A DNA stretch of 64,000 bases from Sulfobacillus acidophilus (lineage in GTDB: Bacteria; Bacillota; Sulfobacillia; Sulfobacillales; Sulfobacillaceae): the NCBI GenBank assembly GCA_003023745.1, contig PXYV01000002.1, positions 1 to 64,000 on the forward strand, written 5' to 3'. Positions 1 to 9,748 of this stretch are shown here, in pieces; within the stretch, counting starts at the first letter, position 1; every line of letters starts with the position of its first letter. The notes under the pieces are model-generated. The model was not told the origin of the DNA. It saw only the letters and a list, made by a program, of their open reading frames with translations, and ran no database searches. A program made the position numbers and the translations under genes.

Positions 1-1
1 G

Positions 2-1372
2 GTGTATAACGATAACGTCAATTCGCCCATGATGCGAGATTGGCTTGGGAAGGTGGTGGATAAGGACGATCTCACGCGGCATGACAAATGGTTGTGTATG
101 ATGATGCCGCGACTGAAGCTATTACGCGAATTGCTCACGGTTGACGGGTTTATCTTTGTGTCCATTGACCACAATGAAATTGCCCATTTACGTCCTCTTC
201 TGGACGAGATCTTTGGACCAGAAAACCATCGCAACACGGTGGCTGTTCGTCGTGGGATAAAGAATGTGCAAGCGCAGTTTGCAAATGTGAGGTCACTCGC
301 GGTTGGGCATGAGTATGTTCTTATGTACTCGAAGAACCCGGACATCCGTCTGCCGAAATTAGGTCATGTGCTTGAGGAAACAAGCTCAGGGAAATGGGAT
401 ACGTTTTGGCGAGGAACTGACCGTCCCACTATGCGTTATTCTTTCTTTGGGCAAAATCCTGAGAGCGGTCAGTGGCGTTGGGAAGAGAAACGGGCTAAAA
501 AGGCGAAGCAAAACTATGAAGAGTTTTTGCAGGTTCACAAGGAGACTGGGATAAGCCTTGATGAATACTATCTCTATCATTTGCAAGCTACGAACGAGAA
601 ACTTGACTTTGTGCGTCTAAACGAAGAGAACGTCGTGCAATACTACGTGCCACCACGTGACCTACGTTTGATGAGTGACAATTGGATGGACATTAGTATT
701 AACGGAAACTTGACTTCGTTTGAAACCGAGAAGAGTGTTACGTTGGTGCAGCGAATTGTCGAATGGATCTGCCCAGATGGCAAGGAAATTATATTGGATT
801 CCTTTGCCGGTTCAGGGACAACGGCCCATGCCGTACTGGCCGCTAATGCTAAAGATAGCGGTCATCGGCGCTTTATTTTGGTCGAAATGGAGGACTATGT
901 CGACACCATTACCGCCGAACGGGTGCGGCGCGTGATTCAAGGGGTTCCTTCGGCTAAAGACGAGGCTCTCCGGAAAGGCTTAGGTGGAACCTTTTCGTAT
1001 TTTGAACTCGGCCAACCGATTGATCCGGAGGGCTTGCTGTCCGGCGACGCCTTGCCCACCTATGCCGAACTGGCGCGGTATGTGTTCTACACGGCGACCG
1101 GCGAACCCTTTCAGGCTGACCGCCTCGATGAACCCCGATGGTTCATCGGGGAAAGTCGGGAATATGAGGTCTACCTGCTTTATCGGCCCGATCTTGACGC
1201 GTTGAAGTCGTTGGCGTTGACCTTGGAATTCGCGCAAGCGCTGGGGCGACCCACCACGCCGAAAAGGCGGTTGGTGTTCGCGCCGGCGAATTTTCTCCCG
1301 GAGACCTATCTGGAGGAATATCGAATTGAGTATGCCCAACTTCCCTATGACATTTATCGGAATCGGCGGTGA
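2..1372 (+). CDS. mod: Type III restriction-modification DNA methyltransferase (Mod), C-terminal part, truncated by window edge
   Basis: C-terminal motif I DSFAGSGTTAHAVLAAN, typical of beta-class N6-adenine MTases; directly followed by res gene. Confidence 0.85.
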   Translation: MYNDNVNSPMMRDWLGKVVDKDDLTRHDKWLCMMMPRLKLLRELLTVDGFIFVSIDHNEIAHLRPLLDEIFGPENHRNTVAVRRGIKNVQAQFANVRSLAVGHEYVLMYSKNPDIRLPKLGHVLEETSSGKWDTFWRGTDRPTMRYSFFGQNPESGQWRWEEKRAKKAKQNYEEFLQVHKETGISLDEYYLYHLQATNEKLDFVRLNEENVVQYYVPPRDLRLMSDNWMDISINGNLTSFETEKSVTLVQRIVEWICPDGKEIILDSFAGSGTTAHAVLAANAKDSGHRRFILVEMEDYVDTITAERVRRVIQGVPSAKDEALRKGLGGTFSYFELGQPIDPEGLLSGDALPTYAELARYVFYTATGEPFQADRLDEPRWFIGESREYEVYLLYRPDLDALKSLALTLEFAQALGRPTTPKRRLVFAPANFLPETYLEEYRIEYAQLPYDIYRNRR

Positions 1373-1378
1373 TGGCGG

Positions 1379-3901
1379 ATGATGCCGCTCAAAAACTACC
1401 AGCATCGGGCCTTAGCGGTCATTGACCAGTATTTGCAGGCCTTAAGTGACTGGCGAGACAAGGCTTTAAACCTGCCCGAGGATGTGCGGAGCGCGGTGGA
1501 TTTTCCGGGGAAAGCCTGGGAAGCGGTGGGGGGCCGGCAACCCTATCACGCCAAACGGACAGGGACCGGGGAGCCGTTGCCCCATTTTTGTCTCAAGGTG
1601 CCGACCGGTGGGGGCAAAACCTATTTGGCCGTGCAGACCATTGATCGGATTCAGCAGCGGTATCTGCACCGGTTGACCGGGCTCGTGTTGTGGATTGTGC
1701 CGACCCAGCAAATTTATCGGCAAACCCTGGCCCATTTGCGGGATCGCCACCACCCCTACCGGCAGTTTTTGGACGTGGCGACGGGCGGACGCGTGATGGT
1801 GGTCGAGAAAACCGATCGGTTCACGCCAGACGATGTCGCGACGCGCCTAGTCGTTGTGCTCCTGATGTTGCCGTCGGCCAACCGGCGGGATAAAGAGACT
1901 TTGAAGCTCTTTCAAGATGCGAGCGGTTTTGACGCCTTCTTCCCTGCCGAAGGGGATTACCCGGCTCATGAGCAGTTGCTGCAACGCTGGCCCAATCTGG
2001 ATTATTTCGGCGACGAGACCAGGTGGTTCGGCCGACAGGTGAAGACCTCGTTAGGGAATGTACTCCGCATTTCACAACCCGTCATCATTGTGGACGAAGG
2101 GCAAAAGGCCTACAGTGCGTCGGCGCAAGACACGATTCGCGGCTTCAACCCGGCCCTCATTGTCGAATTGTCAGCAACCCCGCCCAAGGGCAGCAATATT
2201 CTTGTGGACATTCGGGGGCGTGATCTGGACCAAGAAGAGATGATTAAACTCGATTTGCATGTGACCAATCGGGCGAGCGCCCGGTGGCAGGATACACTCG
2301 CCGACAGTGTGGCCTGGCGGGATGCCTTGGAAGAGGAGGCCGTTAAGTACGAAGCCCGAACCGGGATTTATATTCGTCCGATTAGCCTCATTCAGGTGGA
2401 GCGGACGGGTAAAGATCAAGTCGATGCGGGTTACATTCATGCGGAGCATGTCAAACAGGCCTTGATGGACATTCACGGGGTGCCCGAAGATCACATCGCC
2501 ATCAAGTCCAGTGAGCAAGATGATATTGAAGGCATTGACCTCCTCGCGAAGGATTGTCCCATTCGGTACATCATTACGAAGCAGGCCTTGCAAGAGGGAT
2601 GGGATTGCCCCTTTGCATATGTCTTAACGGTACTGACCAACCCGTCCTCTCAAACGGCGCTCACCCAATTAGTCGGCCGCATTTTGCGCCAGCCGTATGC
2701 CAAGAAAACCGGGGTGTCAGCCCTCGATGAAAGCTACGTGTTCTGTTTTCAACGCCAAGCTTCGGAACTGGCCCAGTCGATTAAAGCAGGGCTAGAAGAC
2801 GAAGGGCTCGGAGATTTAGCTCATAGCGTCGCGTTATCCGATCGGGACGGGCCTGCTGCGGGCCCGCCGCGGACCGTGGGCATTCGCGAGCGCTTTCGGC
2901 GTTTTGAGGGCAAAGTGTATCTCCCACGGTTTGTGATCACGGAGGAGGGTCGCGAAGAGGAGTTGCAGTACGAGATGGACCTGGTGCAGCGAATCCGGTG
3001 GGAGCACCTGCGGCTGGACCGTCTGGATACTCTCGTCTTAGGCACCCCTTCGTCGGTGGATTGGGAGGTAGCCTATGGCTATGCGGAGACGGCCGAGACG
3101 GTGGTGGAGCGCGAACACCGGGAGTATGAGGCCGCCCACCGCGCCATTAACTCTCTCTTTCTCACGCGCCGGTTAGAGCATCTGGTGCCGAATCCGTGGG
3201 TCGCCCGCGACATTGTGAATCGGGCTATCGACCGGTTACGAGTCCGGTACGATGAGGCCGTTATTGCGGCGAACCAGGTGTTCCTCGCGCAGGAACTGGA
3301 AAATCTGGTGGAGGCGGAGCGCGATCGGCTGACCGAGGCCATTTTTCGCGAGCTCATCCAACAGGGCAAATTGCGCCTCGTGTTGATGACCGGTCGCGCG
3401 TATCGGGTACCGAGTCGTATCACCATTCCCCGCGACGTCCAAAAACCCTTGCTTCATGCTACCGGTCGCACGGTGCAGATGAGTCTGTTTGACGACCCGG
3501 TGCCCGCCGAATGGTTTAATCCCACTTTGGAAGCGCCGGTGGCGTTGTGCCTGGATTCTCAGGAAAAGTTGCTCTTTTGGTATCGCAACCTCGTCGGCCG
3601 CGATTACTTCTCGGTGCAAGGGTGGCGCAAAAACCGTATCTGGGCCGATTTTATTGCAGCGAAGCGCTCCGAGCATCACCCGGACGATTACGACACGATT
3701 TATGTCCTGGAAACCAAAGGAGACCAACTCGCGGGCAACCTGGATACGCAATACAAAAAGCAGGTGTTTGCCTTGTGCAACGAACTCGGAAAAAAGATCA
3801 CGTGGACGGAACTGGGATTGGAATTTCCCAACCGTCAGGTGCAGTTTCAGGTGGTGATGGAAGATGAGTGGGAACGGGTGATTAATGAATTATTTGCATG
3901 A
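1379..3901 (+). CDS. res: Type III restriction endonuclease Res subunit (SF2 helicase + PD-(D/E)XK nuclease)
   Basis: Walker A VPTGGGKTYLA, DEGQK box, QLVGRILRQPYA motif VI, C-terminal DTIYVLETKGDQ nuclease-like motif. Confidence 0.88.
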   Translation: MMPLKNYQHRALAVIDQYLQALSDWRDKALNLPEDVRSAVDFPGKAWEAVGGRQPYHAKRTGTGEPLPHFCLKVPTGGGKTYLAVQTIDRIQQRYLHRLTGLVLWIVPTQQIYRQTLAHLRDRHHPYRQFLDVATGGRVMVVEKTDRFTPDDVATRLVVVLLMLPSANRRDKETLKLFQDASGFDAFFPAEGDYPAHEQLLQRWPNLDYFGDETRWFGRQVKTSLGNVLRISQPVIIVDEGQKAYSASAQDTIRGFNPALIVELSATPPKGSNILVDIRGRDLDQEEMIKLDLHVTNRASARWQDTLADSVAWRDALEEEAVKYEARTGIYIRPISLIQVERTGKDQVDAGYIHAEHVKQALMDIHGVPEDHIAIKSSEQDDIEGIDLLAKDCPIRYIITKQALQEGWDCPFAYVLTVLTNPSSQTALTQLVGRILRQPYAKKTGVSALDESYVFCFQRQASELAQSIKAGLEDEGLGDLAHSVALSDRDGPAAGPPRTVGIRERFRRFEGKVYLPRFVITEEGREEELQYEMDLVQRIRWEHLRLDRLDTLVLGTPSSVDWEVAYGYAETAETVVEREHREYEAAHRAINSLFLTRRLEHLVPNPWVARDIVNRAIDRLRVRYDEAVIAANQVFLAQELENLVEAERDRLTEAIFRELIQQGKLRLVLMTGRAYRVPSRITIPRDVQKPLLHATGRTVQMSLFDDPVPAEWFNPTLEAPVALCLDSQEKLLFWYRNLVGRDYFSVQGWRKNRIWADFIAAKRSEHHPDDYDTIYVLETKGDQLAGNLDTQYKKQVFALCNELGKKITWTELGLEFPNRQVQFQVVMEDEWERVINELFA

Positions 3902-3979
3902 AATACTGAGGAATGGTTTGATGCGGTCTGTCCACGGAGGAAGGGTCACGTCGTAGAGACTTATTGGGAGGAATTCGTA

Positions 3980-5143
3980 ATGGCCGTGACGTGGCAACTG
4001 GGTTTTGTGTTGCCCAACTTACAGGTTCCTTTGACGGTAAACGACCTCTCGGGATTTGTGGCGCTAGCGAGTTACCGCGATTCCCGAGTGACAGATATTC
4101 GACAAAATCAACGCGGTGCCGATAAGTTTCTCGACGGGTTTCGAGACGTATACGGGGCACAGCAACAACCGGGGTCCATAATATGGCGAGACGATATATG
4201 CCAAGATCGCCTGTCGCTCAAAACCTTCGTGGATTTTCGTAACATTGTGGCCCTTGCCGCGATATTGCCAGGATGGGCCGGTCTGGAACCACGCCGGCCA
4301 GTGACCCCGAAAAATCCTCTGTGGTCGGACGCATTTGACTTCCACCCAGGCCGGTTAAATAGTGAGGGAGCCATTGAGATTTACAATCCCGCCCAGACAG
4401 TCTTTTCTCACCCGCAGACTCCATTTATAGGAATGCCTGCGCCCCATGTACCTGTTTACCATGACAGTTTTATGCTCGATTGGCCTCTGCTGGCAAACCT
4501 ACTTCAAACATGGGACCACCTGTATCTTCGACCGGACAACGAGACGAATGCGAAAAAGTATGAGCCATTATTTCGGTCCCTTGAAATGGCCTACCGGGCT
4601 CTCTCAGTGCCTATCCATAACGAGGGTACAATATACGATTTCGGGACCTCTCTGGCGTTATGGGTAAGTGCGCTAGAGATTTTAGCTCATCCTGATCCAA
4701 TCGACAAAAAGCAAAAAGTCGATTTATGGCATGTCCTCGAAGTGTTAGCGCGGGCTCAATGGAACGATGAGCGCCTAAAGAAGCAGGAGTTCTGCGTCAC
4801 CTATCGAAGGCAGCAACGACCAGCGACATTTGTCCAATATCTTTATGACCTCATCTATCGTGCCCGTAACACATTTTTGCATGGTAACCCTATTGAAAAG
4901 ACAGACTGGCAGTTTACCCGAGGGGATGTGTCAACGCCGATTGGGAACCTAGCGCCGGTCATCTACCGGACGGCCCTTATGTGTTATTTAGGGTGGGATA
5001 TGAACCGCGAGTTGGCAGAACGTATGGCGCACGTGGTGACGTATCACCAGGAATGGGCTCCGGAGTTTCAGCTAGACAATATTCTAATCGTTTCAGTGAA
5101 CCAAATGTACGAAGACGCTTTCTTAACACTTCTATCGACATAA
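3980..5143 (+). CDS. Hypothetical protein with C-terminal Apea-like HEPN domain (RNTFLHG)
   Basis: LYDLIYRARNTFLHGNP fits Rx4H of HEPN domains; LALWVSALEIL helix; RBS ggagga upstream of ATG 3980; directly downstream of res. Confidence 0.65.
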   Translation: MAVTWQLGFVLPNLQVPLTVNDLSGFVALASYRDSRVTDIRQNQRGADKFLDGFRDVYGAQQQPGSIIWRDDICQDRLSLKTFVDFRNIVALAAILPGWAGLEPRRPVTPKNPLWSDAFDFHPGRLNSEGAIEIYNPAQTVFSHPQTPFIGMPAPHVPVYHDSFMLDWPLLANLLQTWDHLYLRPDNETNAKKYEPLFRSLEMAYRALSVPIHNEGTIYDFGTSLALWVSALEILAHPDPIDKKQKVDLWHVLEVLARAQWNDERLKKQEFCVTYRRQQRPATFVQYLYDLIYRARNTFLHGNPIEKTDWQFTRGDVSTPIGNLAPVIYRTALMCYLGWDMNRELAERMAHVVTYHQEWAPEFQLDNILIVSVNQMYEDAFLTLLST

Positions 5144-5350
5144 AGGCAGTGAAGCTTACCGAATGACTGAAATAGTCGAGCCGATTTGACCCAATGCGCG
5201 AGTGACGAAAGGAGTTCGGAATTACTTGCACCGCTCCCGCAACCCGACCGGCTTTGTCCGCCAACACCCGGACACGAAGCTCAAGTGCCTGCAGGGCATC
5301 GTCAAATTCCCGGAACCGGGCTGGCCGGGTCTGTGAAAGGAGCGCATCGC

Positions 5351-6517
5351 GTGCCCAAACGCCCCAAAGAACCCCATGCCAAAGACCCGCGGAAGCTCGC
5401 GTCCGGCCGGTGGCAGGCGCGTGTGACGTATTACGATCCCGAAACCGGCAAACGCCACGAAACGAGCGCCACGTTTGCGACCGAGCGGGAAGCGAAAAAG
5501 TGGAGCCGGGAACAAGAAATGGCCTACCGTGCCAACCCCCATCGAACACCGGCCGACCAGACCTTAGCGGAATTCTTTGCGGACTGGCTAAAAACGGTCG
5601 AAGCGCGCGGACTCGCGGCCAAGACCGTCCGCGACTACCGGCAAATGGCGGCGCATCCGCTCAACGCGTTTGGGCACAAGGCTCTCAACAAGGTCACTCC
5701 CTGGGATATTCAGCAACTCTACACCGCCATGGCCGAATCCCACAGCTCCCGGACCATCAATTATGTGCATACGGTGCTCAAACGGGCCCTGGCCGACGCG
5801 GTGGATTGGGGGCTCATCGTCAGTAATCCCGCCGCCAAGGCGAAAGCCCCGCGGGGGCAACGCCAACCGGTGGAGATTTTGACGCCCGACGAAGCGCGGC
5901 AATTGCTCGACGCGACGCGGGGCACGCGATGGCATACGCTGTGGGCCTTGATGTTGCATACCGGGCTCCGGCCCGGCGAGGCGATTGCGATTCGCTGGCA
6001 GGATATTCAATGGGATGCACAGACACTTCGGGTTATGCAAGCGGTGAGTGGCGATGGGAGTCGCAAAATCTTGGGGCCGACCAAAACGGAACGGAGCACC
6101 CGGCCCATTGCGCTGGGATCCCACATGATGGCGTTGCTGCGCGCTTGGCAGGCCGAACAGGCGCTGCAGCGGGAAGTGGCTGGCACCCAATGGGAAGATC
6201 ATGATCTCGTGTTTTGCACTCGCACGGGCAGCTTGCTCAGCCCACGCAATGTCGCCCGGGCCTTCAAACAGGATCTGCAGCGCGCGGGACTCCCGACCAC
6301 CTTGCACCCGCATTGCCTGCGGCACACGATGGCGTCCCATTGGCTCGCGGCGGGCCAATCCATTAAGGTGGTCAGCGAACGGTTAGGCCATACGAGTGTG
6401 GCGTTCACGTTGCAAACGTATGCGCATCTCTTGCCCACTCAACAAGCCGCAGCCGCCGAGGCCATGGACCGCTGGTTGCTCGACGAACCATCCCCACGAC
6501 ATCCCCACGAAAAATGA
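5351..6517 (+). CDS. Tyrosine recombinase/phage integrase
   Basis: N-terminal AP2-like arm-binding region (GRWQARVTYYDPETGKRHETSATFATEREAKKW), LHTGLRPGEAIAIRW, HPHCLRHTMASHWLA, LGHTSVAFTLQTYAH; GTG start with RBS gaaagga. Confidence 0.92.
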   Translation: MPKRPKEPHAKDPRKLASGRWQARVTYYDPETGKRHETSATFATEREAKKWSREQEMAYRANPHRTPADQTLAEFFADWLKTVEARGLAAKTVRDYRQMAAHPLNAFGHKALNKVTPWDIQQLYTAMAESHSSRTINYVHTVLKRALADAVDWGLIVSNPAAKAKAPRGQRQPVEILTPDEARQLLDATRGTRWHTLWALMLHTGLRPGEAIAIRWQDIQWDAQTLRVMQAVSGDGSRKILGPTKTERSTRPIALGSHMMALLRAWQAEQALQREVAGTQWEDHDLVFCTRTGSLLSPRNVARAFKQDLQRAGLPTTLHPHCLRHTMASHWLAAGQSIKVVSERLGHTSVAFTLQTYAHLLPTQQAAAAEAMDRWLLDEPSPRHPHEK

Positions 6518-6941
6518 AAACGGTGATTTTTTGTGGTATCGCCTGAAACCCATGAAAAGCGAAAACCGCACAACCACGCGAAAATTTGGCATTCCTGCCA
6601 ACCCCTGATTTCTCCTGAAATGTCCCCTCCGCTGATTTATAATCAGCAGACCATCTTTTCGGGGGCGTCCTCTCACGCGTTAGAGCCCGGACGGTTCATT
6701 CAATGCCAAACGGTCGGATTTTTACCCGGCAAACTGCTGATCATGGAGCTCAGCATTTATCGTCAAGCGGGTCAGCAGCAGTGGGTCCAAGTCGGCCACA
6801 CCGGGAAATAACGTTCCCCGCATAATCACTTGTTGAGAAAATGGGCTACCCACCATCTCTTCGAGAGAGGCTCCTGATTTTCATTGGCATGAACAATGCT
6901 TTCTATTCTGACATTAAAACCGGGAATGCACCAGGGTCGGA

Positions 6942-7961
6942 TCAGTTCGCCACGCCGGCAGGATTGGCTATCCGCACCCAAGTCCTGCCGTTGTTTGTGC
7001 TTTGCACCGTGACCGACTTCTTCGGATAGATGACCGCAGTCACGTCCAAAGTACCATTTGCTTTGCGCGTGATTACGGGCGCAGCAGAGCCGCTGGGTTC
7101 TCCGACTTCCGGTACGTCGGCGTTTGTCCACTGCACTCCGCCGTCGGTGGTGTACTGAATTTCAATGGTTTGACCGAAGGCGGATGCCTCGGCAACAATC
7201 CCGTCATTAGCATTCCAAAAATGCAGGGCGGGAGCGCCGACCACGCCCAAGAAGTTATGGCTGCCGGTGAAGGTGGTATAGTCGGCCAATGTCCAAGAAT
7301 GTCCACCATCAATCGTGCGAAAGAGCGCAAACTCTTCTTGGGCGGTAGCAGGGTTGCCTCCAATGACAATCCAACGGTCGCGAGCGTTAAGCTGATCGTC
7401 GGCAAACGCAAGGTACTTATGCACGGCGCGGGCGTGCGACTGCATGAAGTGAACGATATCCGTCGGGGTTGCCACGGGCGGTGACTTTAGCGTTTTAATC
7501 GCCGCCAGAAGTTGATCCCTTTGGCTTGCCGGCACCGTGACGGAAAGCGCCTCATCGTACCCCTTGTCGGTCAGCTCAAAGACCTGGCACATGACCTGAT
7601 GTCCCGGAGAATCATCGATTTCTGCACTGAAGTAGTGCGTCTTTGCCAGAGGGGTAGGTACCACTGAAGGACCGCTCGTGGGTCCTAAACTTGGCAAAAG
7701 AGCAGACCCATATTGGCTCACCGCCAAATTCGTTTGCAATTTGATCTGGTGGCCTACGCGCCAGGAATCGGGCACCGTCATCGAGAATGGGCCGTCCGTG
7801 ACCCGATGAGTCGGAGTTGGCCGATTGGCATGCCTTAACGTCACTCGTGATGTAGGCTTGCCATATTCTGAACGCGCTGACGCATGATTGGCCGCACCGG
7901 GGGCCATGGTGAAAGCGACTACGCTTGCCGTTGCCAGCATTCCGATGAGTGGGGACGGCAT
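6942..7961 (-). CDS. Secreted protein with BNR/Asp-box (sialidase-like propeller) repeats
   Basis: Signal-peptide-like N-terminus; repeats TIDGGHSWTLAD, TTDGGVQWTNAD, STNNGRTWVRIA. Confidence 0.65.
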   Translation of the reverse strand: MPSPLIGMLATASVVAFTMAPGAANHASARSEYGKPTSRVTLRHANRPTPTHRVTDGPFSMTVPDSWRVGHQIKLQTNLAVSQYGSALLPSLGPTSGPSVVPTPLAKTHYFSAEIDDSPGHQVMCQVFELTDKGYDEALSVTVPASQRDQLLAAIKTLKSPPVATPTDIVHFMQSHARAVHKYLAFADDQLNARDRWIVIGGNPATAQEEFALFRTIDGGHSWTLADYTTFTGSHNFLGVVGAPALHFWNANDGIVAEASAFGQTIEIQYTTDGGVQWTNADVPEVGEPSGSAAPVITRKANGTLDVTAVIYPKKSVTVQSTNNGRTWVRIANPAGVAN

Positions 7962-8201
7962 GGAGGTGTCCTCCTTGGTGTGAGCCAGATCTTATAAGAG
8001 CAGGGTATACGCCCGTCTAAGATAACGTGGGAAACTGGGCAACGGTTACATCCTAGATTTTTAGTGAGGAACTAACTGAAATTGACGAGATGGATATACC
8101 CAGGCAAGATTCGCTCCATCGGAATGTCAGCGGATGCATGAGAACGGTCGGCTGCTACACGATGACAAAAGTTTGATACCATGTGGCGGGGAGGGCTCAA
8201 C

Positions 8202-9158
8202 ATGGTGTACGTGGGTGTGGCCTTAAATGAATCGGCGCAGTATACGTTAAAACAGCGGATTGGGGATGAGCACATCTGTTTTGGGCCTATTCCGGGCGAC
8301 GAAGACGAACCGTGGCCCCAAGAGCTTTGCCGTTGTGAGGTGTTAATGCTATGGGGATCTCGTGTGACTGAGACTTTACTCGAACGATTGCCGCATGTCC
8401 GGTGGATTCACAGTGTGTCGGCCGGGGTAGACTCGGTTCCTTTTGCCCGTTTGCAGGAGCGAGGGATCTTGCTTTCCAATTCGCGCGGGTTGCATGGAAG
8501 ACCCATTTCCGAGCAAATCATGGGTACTTTGATCGCATTCAGCCGCGGGTTACATGTGTTCTGGAGAAATCAACAAGCGCATCGATGGGATCGATCCTAT
8601 GCGGTCGACGAACTGACCAGGAAAACACTATTGATCGTGGGTGCGGGGTCAATTGGACGCGAGCTGGCGCGTAAGGCCAAAGCATTCGATATGGTGGTTC
8701 GGGGTGTGCGTTCGTTCGCCGAGCCGTTGCCCTATTTTGATGCCGTCTACAGCGTGGAGGATCTGGAAGCGCTGTTGCCAGATGCTGACTTTGTGGTCGT
8801 GTTGACACCCCTCACGCCGAAGACATACCACATGATTTCGACTCGGCAGTTGTCGCGCATGAAACCTTCGGCCGTTTTGCTGAATTATGCGCGTGGCCCT
8901 GTCATCGACGAATCCGCGTTGGTGCAAGCGCTCAAAAGGCACCAGATTGGAGGTGCCAGTCTGGACGTTTTTGAAGCGGAGCCACTGTCTCCTGATAGTC
9001 CATTATGGACGTTAGACAATGTGCTGTTGACACCCCACACGGGTGGTTGGTCGCCGTATCAGGACGAGCGGGAAGTCACCCTGTTTATTGCCAATTGGGA
9101 AGCCTTTCAGCAGCATGAGCCGCTTCCCACGGCGGTCGATTTAGCACGTCGCTACTGA
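8202..9158 (+). CDS. D-2-hydroxyacid dehydrogenase family protein
   Basis: LLIVGAGSIGRELARKAKAF Rossmann motif, NYARGPVIDESALVQALKRHQIGGASLDVFEAEPLSPDSPLW, LLTPHTGG. Confidence 0.9.
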   Translation: MVYVGVALNESAQYTLKQRIGDEHICFGPIPGDEDEPWPQELCRCEVLMLWGSRVTETLLERLPHVRWIHSVSAGVDSVPFARLQERGILLSNSRGLHGRPISEQIMGTLIAFSRGLHVFWRNQQAHRWDRSYAVDELTRKTLLIVGAGSIGRELARKAKAFDMVVRGVRSFAEPLPYFDAVYSVEDLEALLPDADFVVVLTPLTPKTYHMISTRQLSRMKPSAVLLNYARGPVIDESALVQALKRHQIGGASLDVFEAEPLSPDSPLWTLDNVLLTPHTGGWSPYQDEREVTLFIANWEAFQQHEPLPTAVDLARRY

Positions 9159-9748
9159 TGCTGAAAATCATGGTGTGGCTGGGAGTGTGTCCAATTTACG
9201 CATAAAGATGGTCGACCTATAAGACCTGCCAGAATGCCGTGACGTTGATTACGGATGGTTTACTCTCCGGCAGTCCGCCATAATCGAAACCACTTAGACA
9301 CGGGTGTGCGCCTGATCACAGTCTTAATGCTTGTGCGCGCAGAGGGATCGAGTCAAGAACGATAATTTCTTCAGGTCTGTCGGTTCGATGGGTTTTTCAT
9401 GCGTAAGGGCATCTCATTCGCTACTCGAAGGCTTGGTCCACGACCTTTGCTAAAACGGCATTGGCCGATCGGCTTTCCATTGGACGGTAACCTTCAGGGG
9501 ATTTTTGCCGTTGATTAGAAGAGTAATGTTGGTCGTTGGCGACATTGTTCGGTCGCGTTGTCGGCTTCGGGTAGGGCAAATATATTGCGGAGGAAGTGCG
9601 TCGTTATAGAGACGGTGTGATTCGGTCTTTTTTCTGCGCGCATTTGTCTACATGGTTTTGTGACTGCGTTTGACTCATCTTTGGGGTCTGTTTTGCCGGT
9701 TGTTTGCCGCAAGAACTCGAAGCCCTCAGCGCAGATTAATGGGGCATC

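Noticed and set aside
5588-6358. 256-aa minus-strand ORF opposite the integrase
   Set aside because: Antisense to a motif-verified tyrosine recombinase; low-complexity composition typical of shadow frames.
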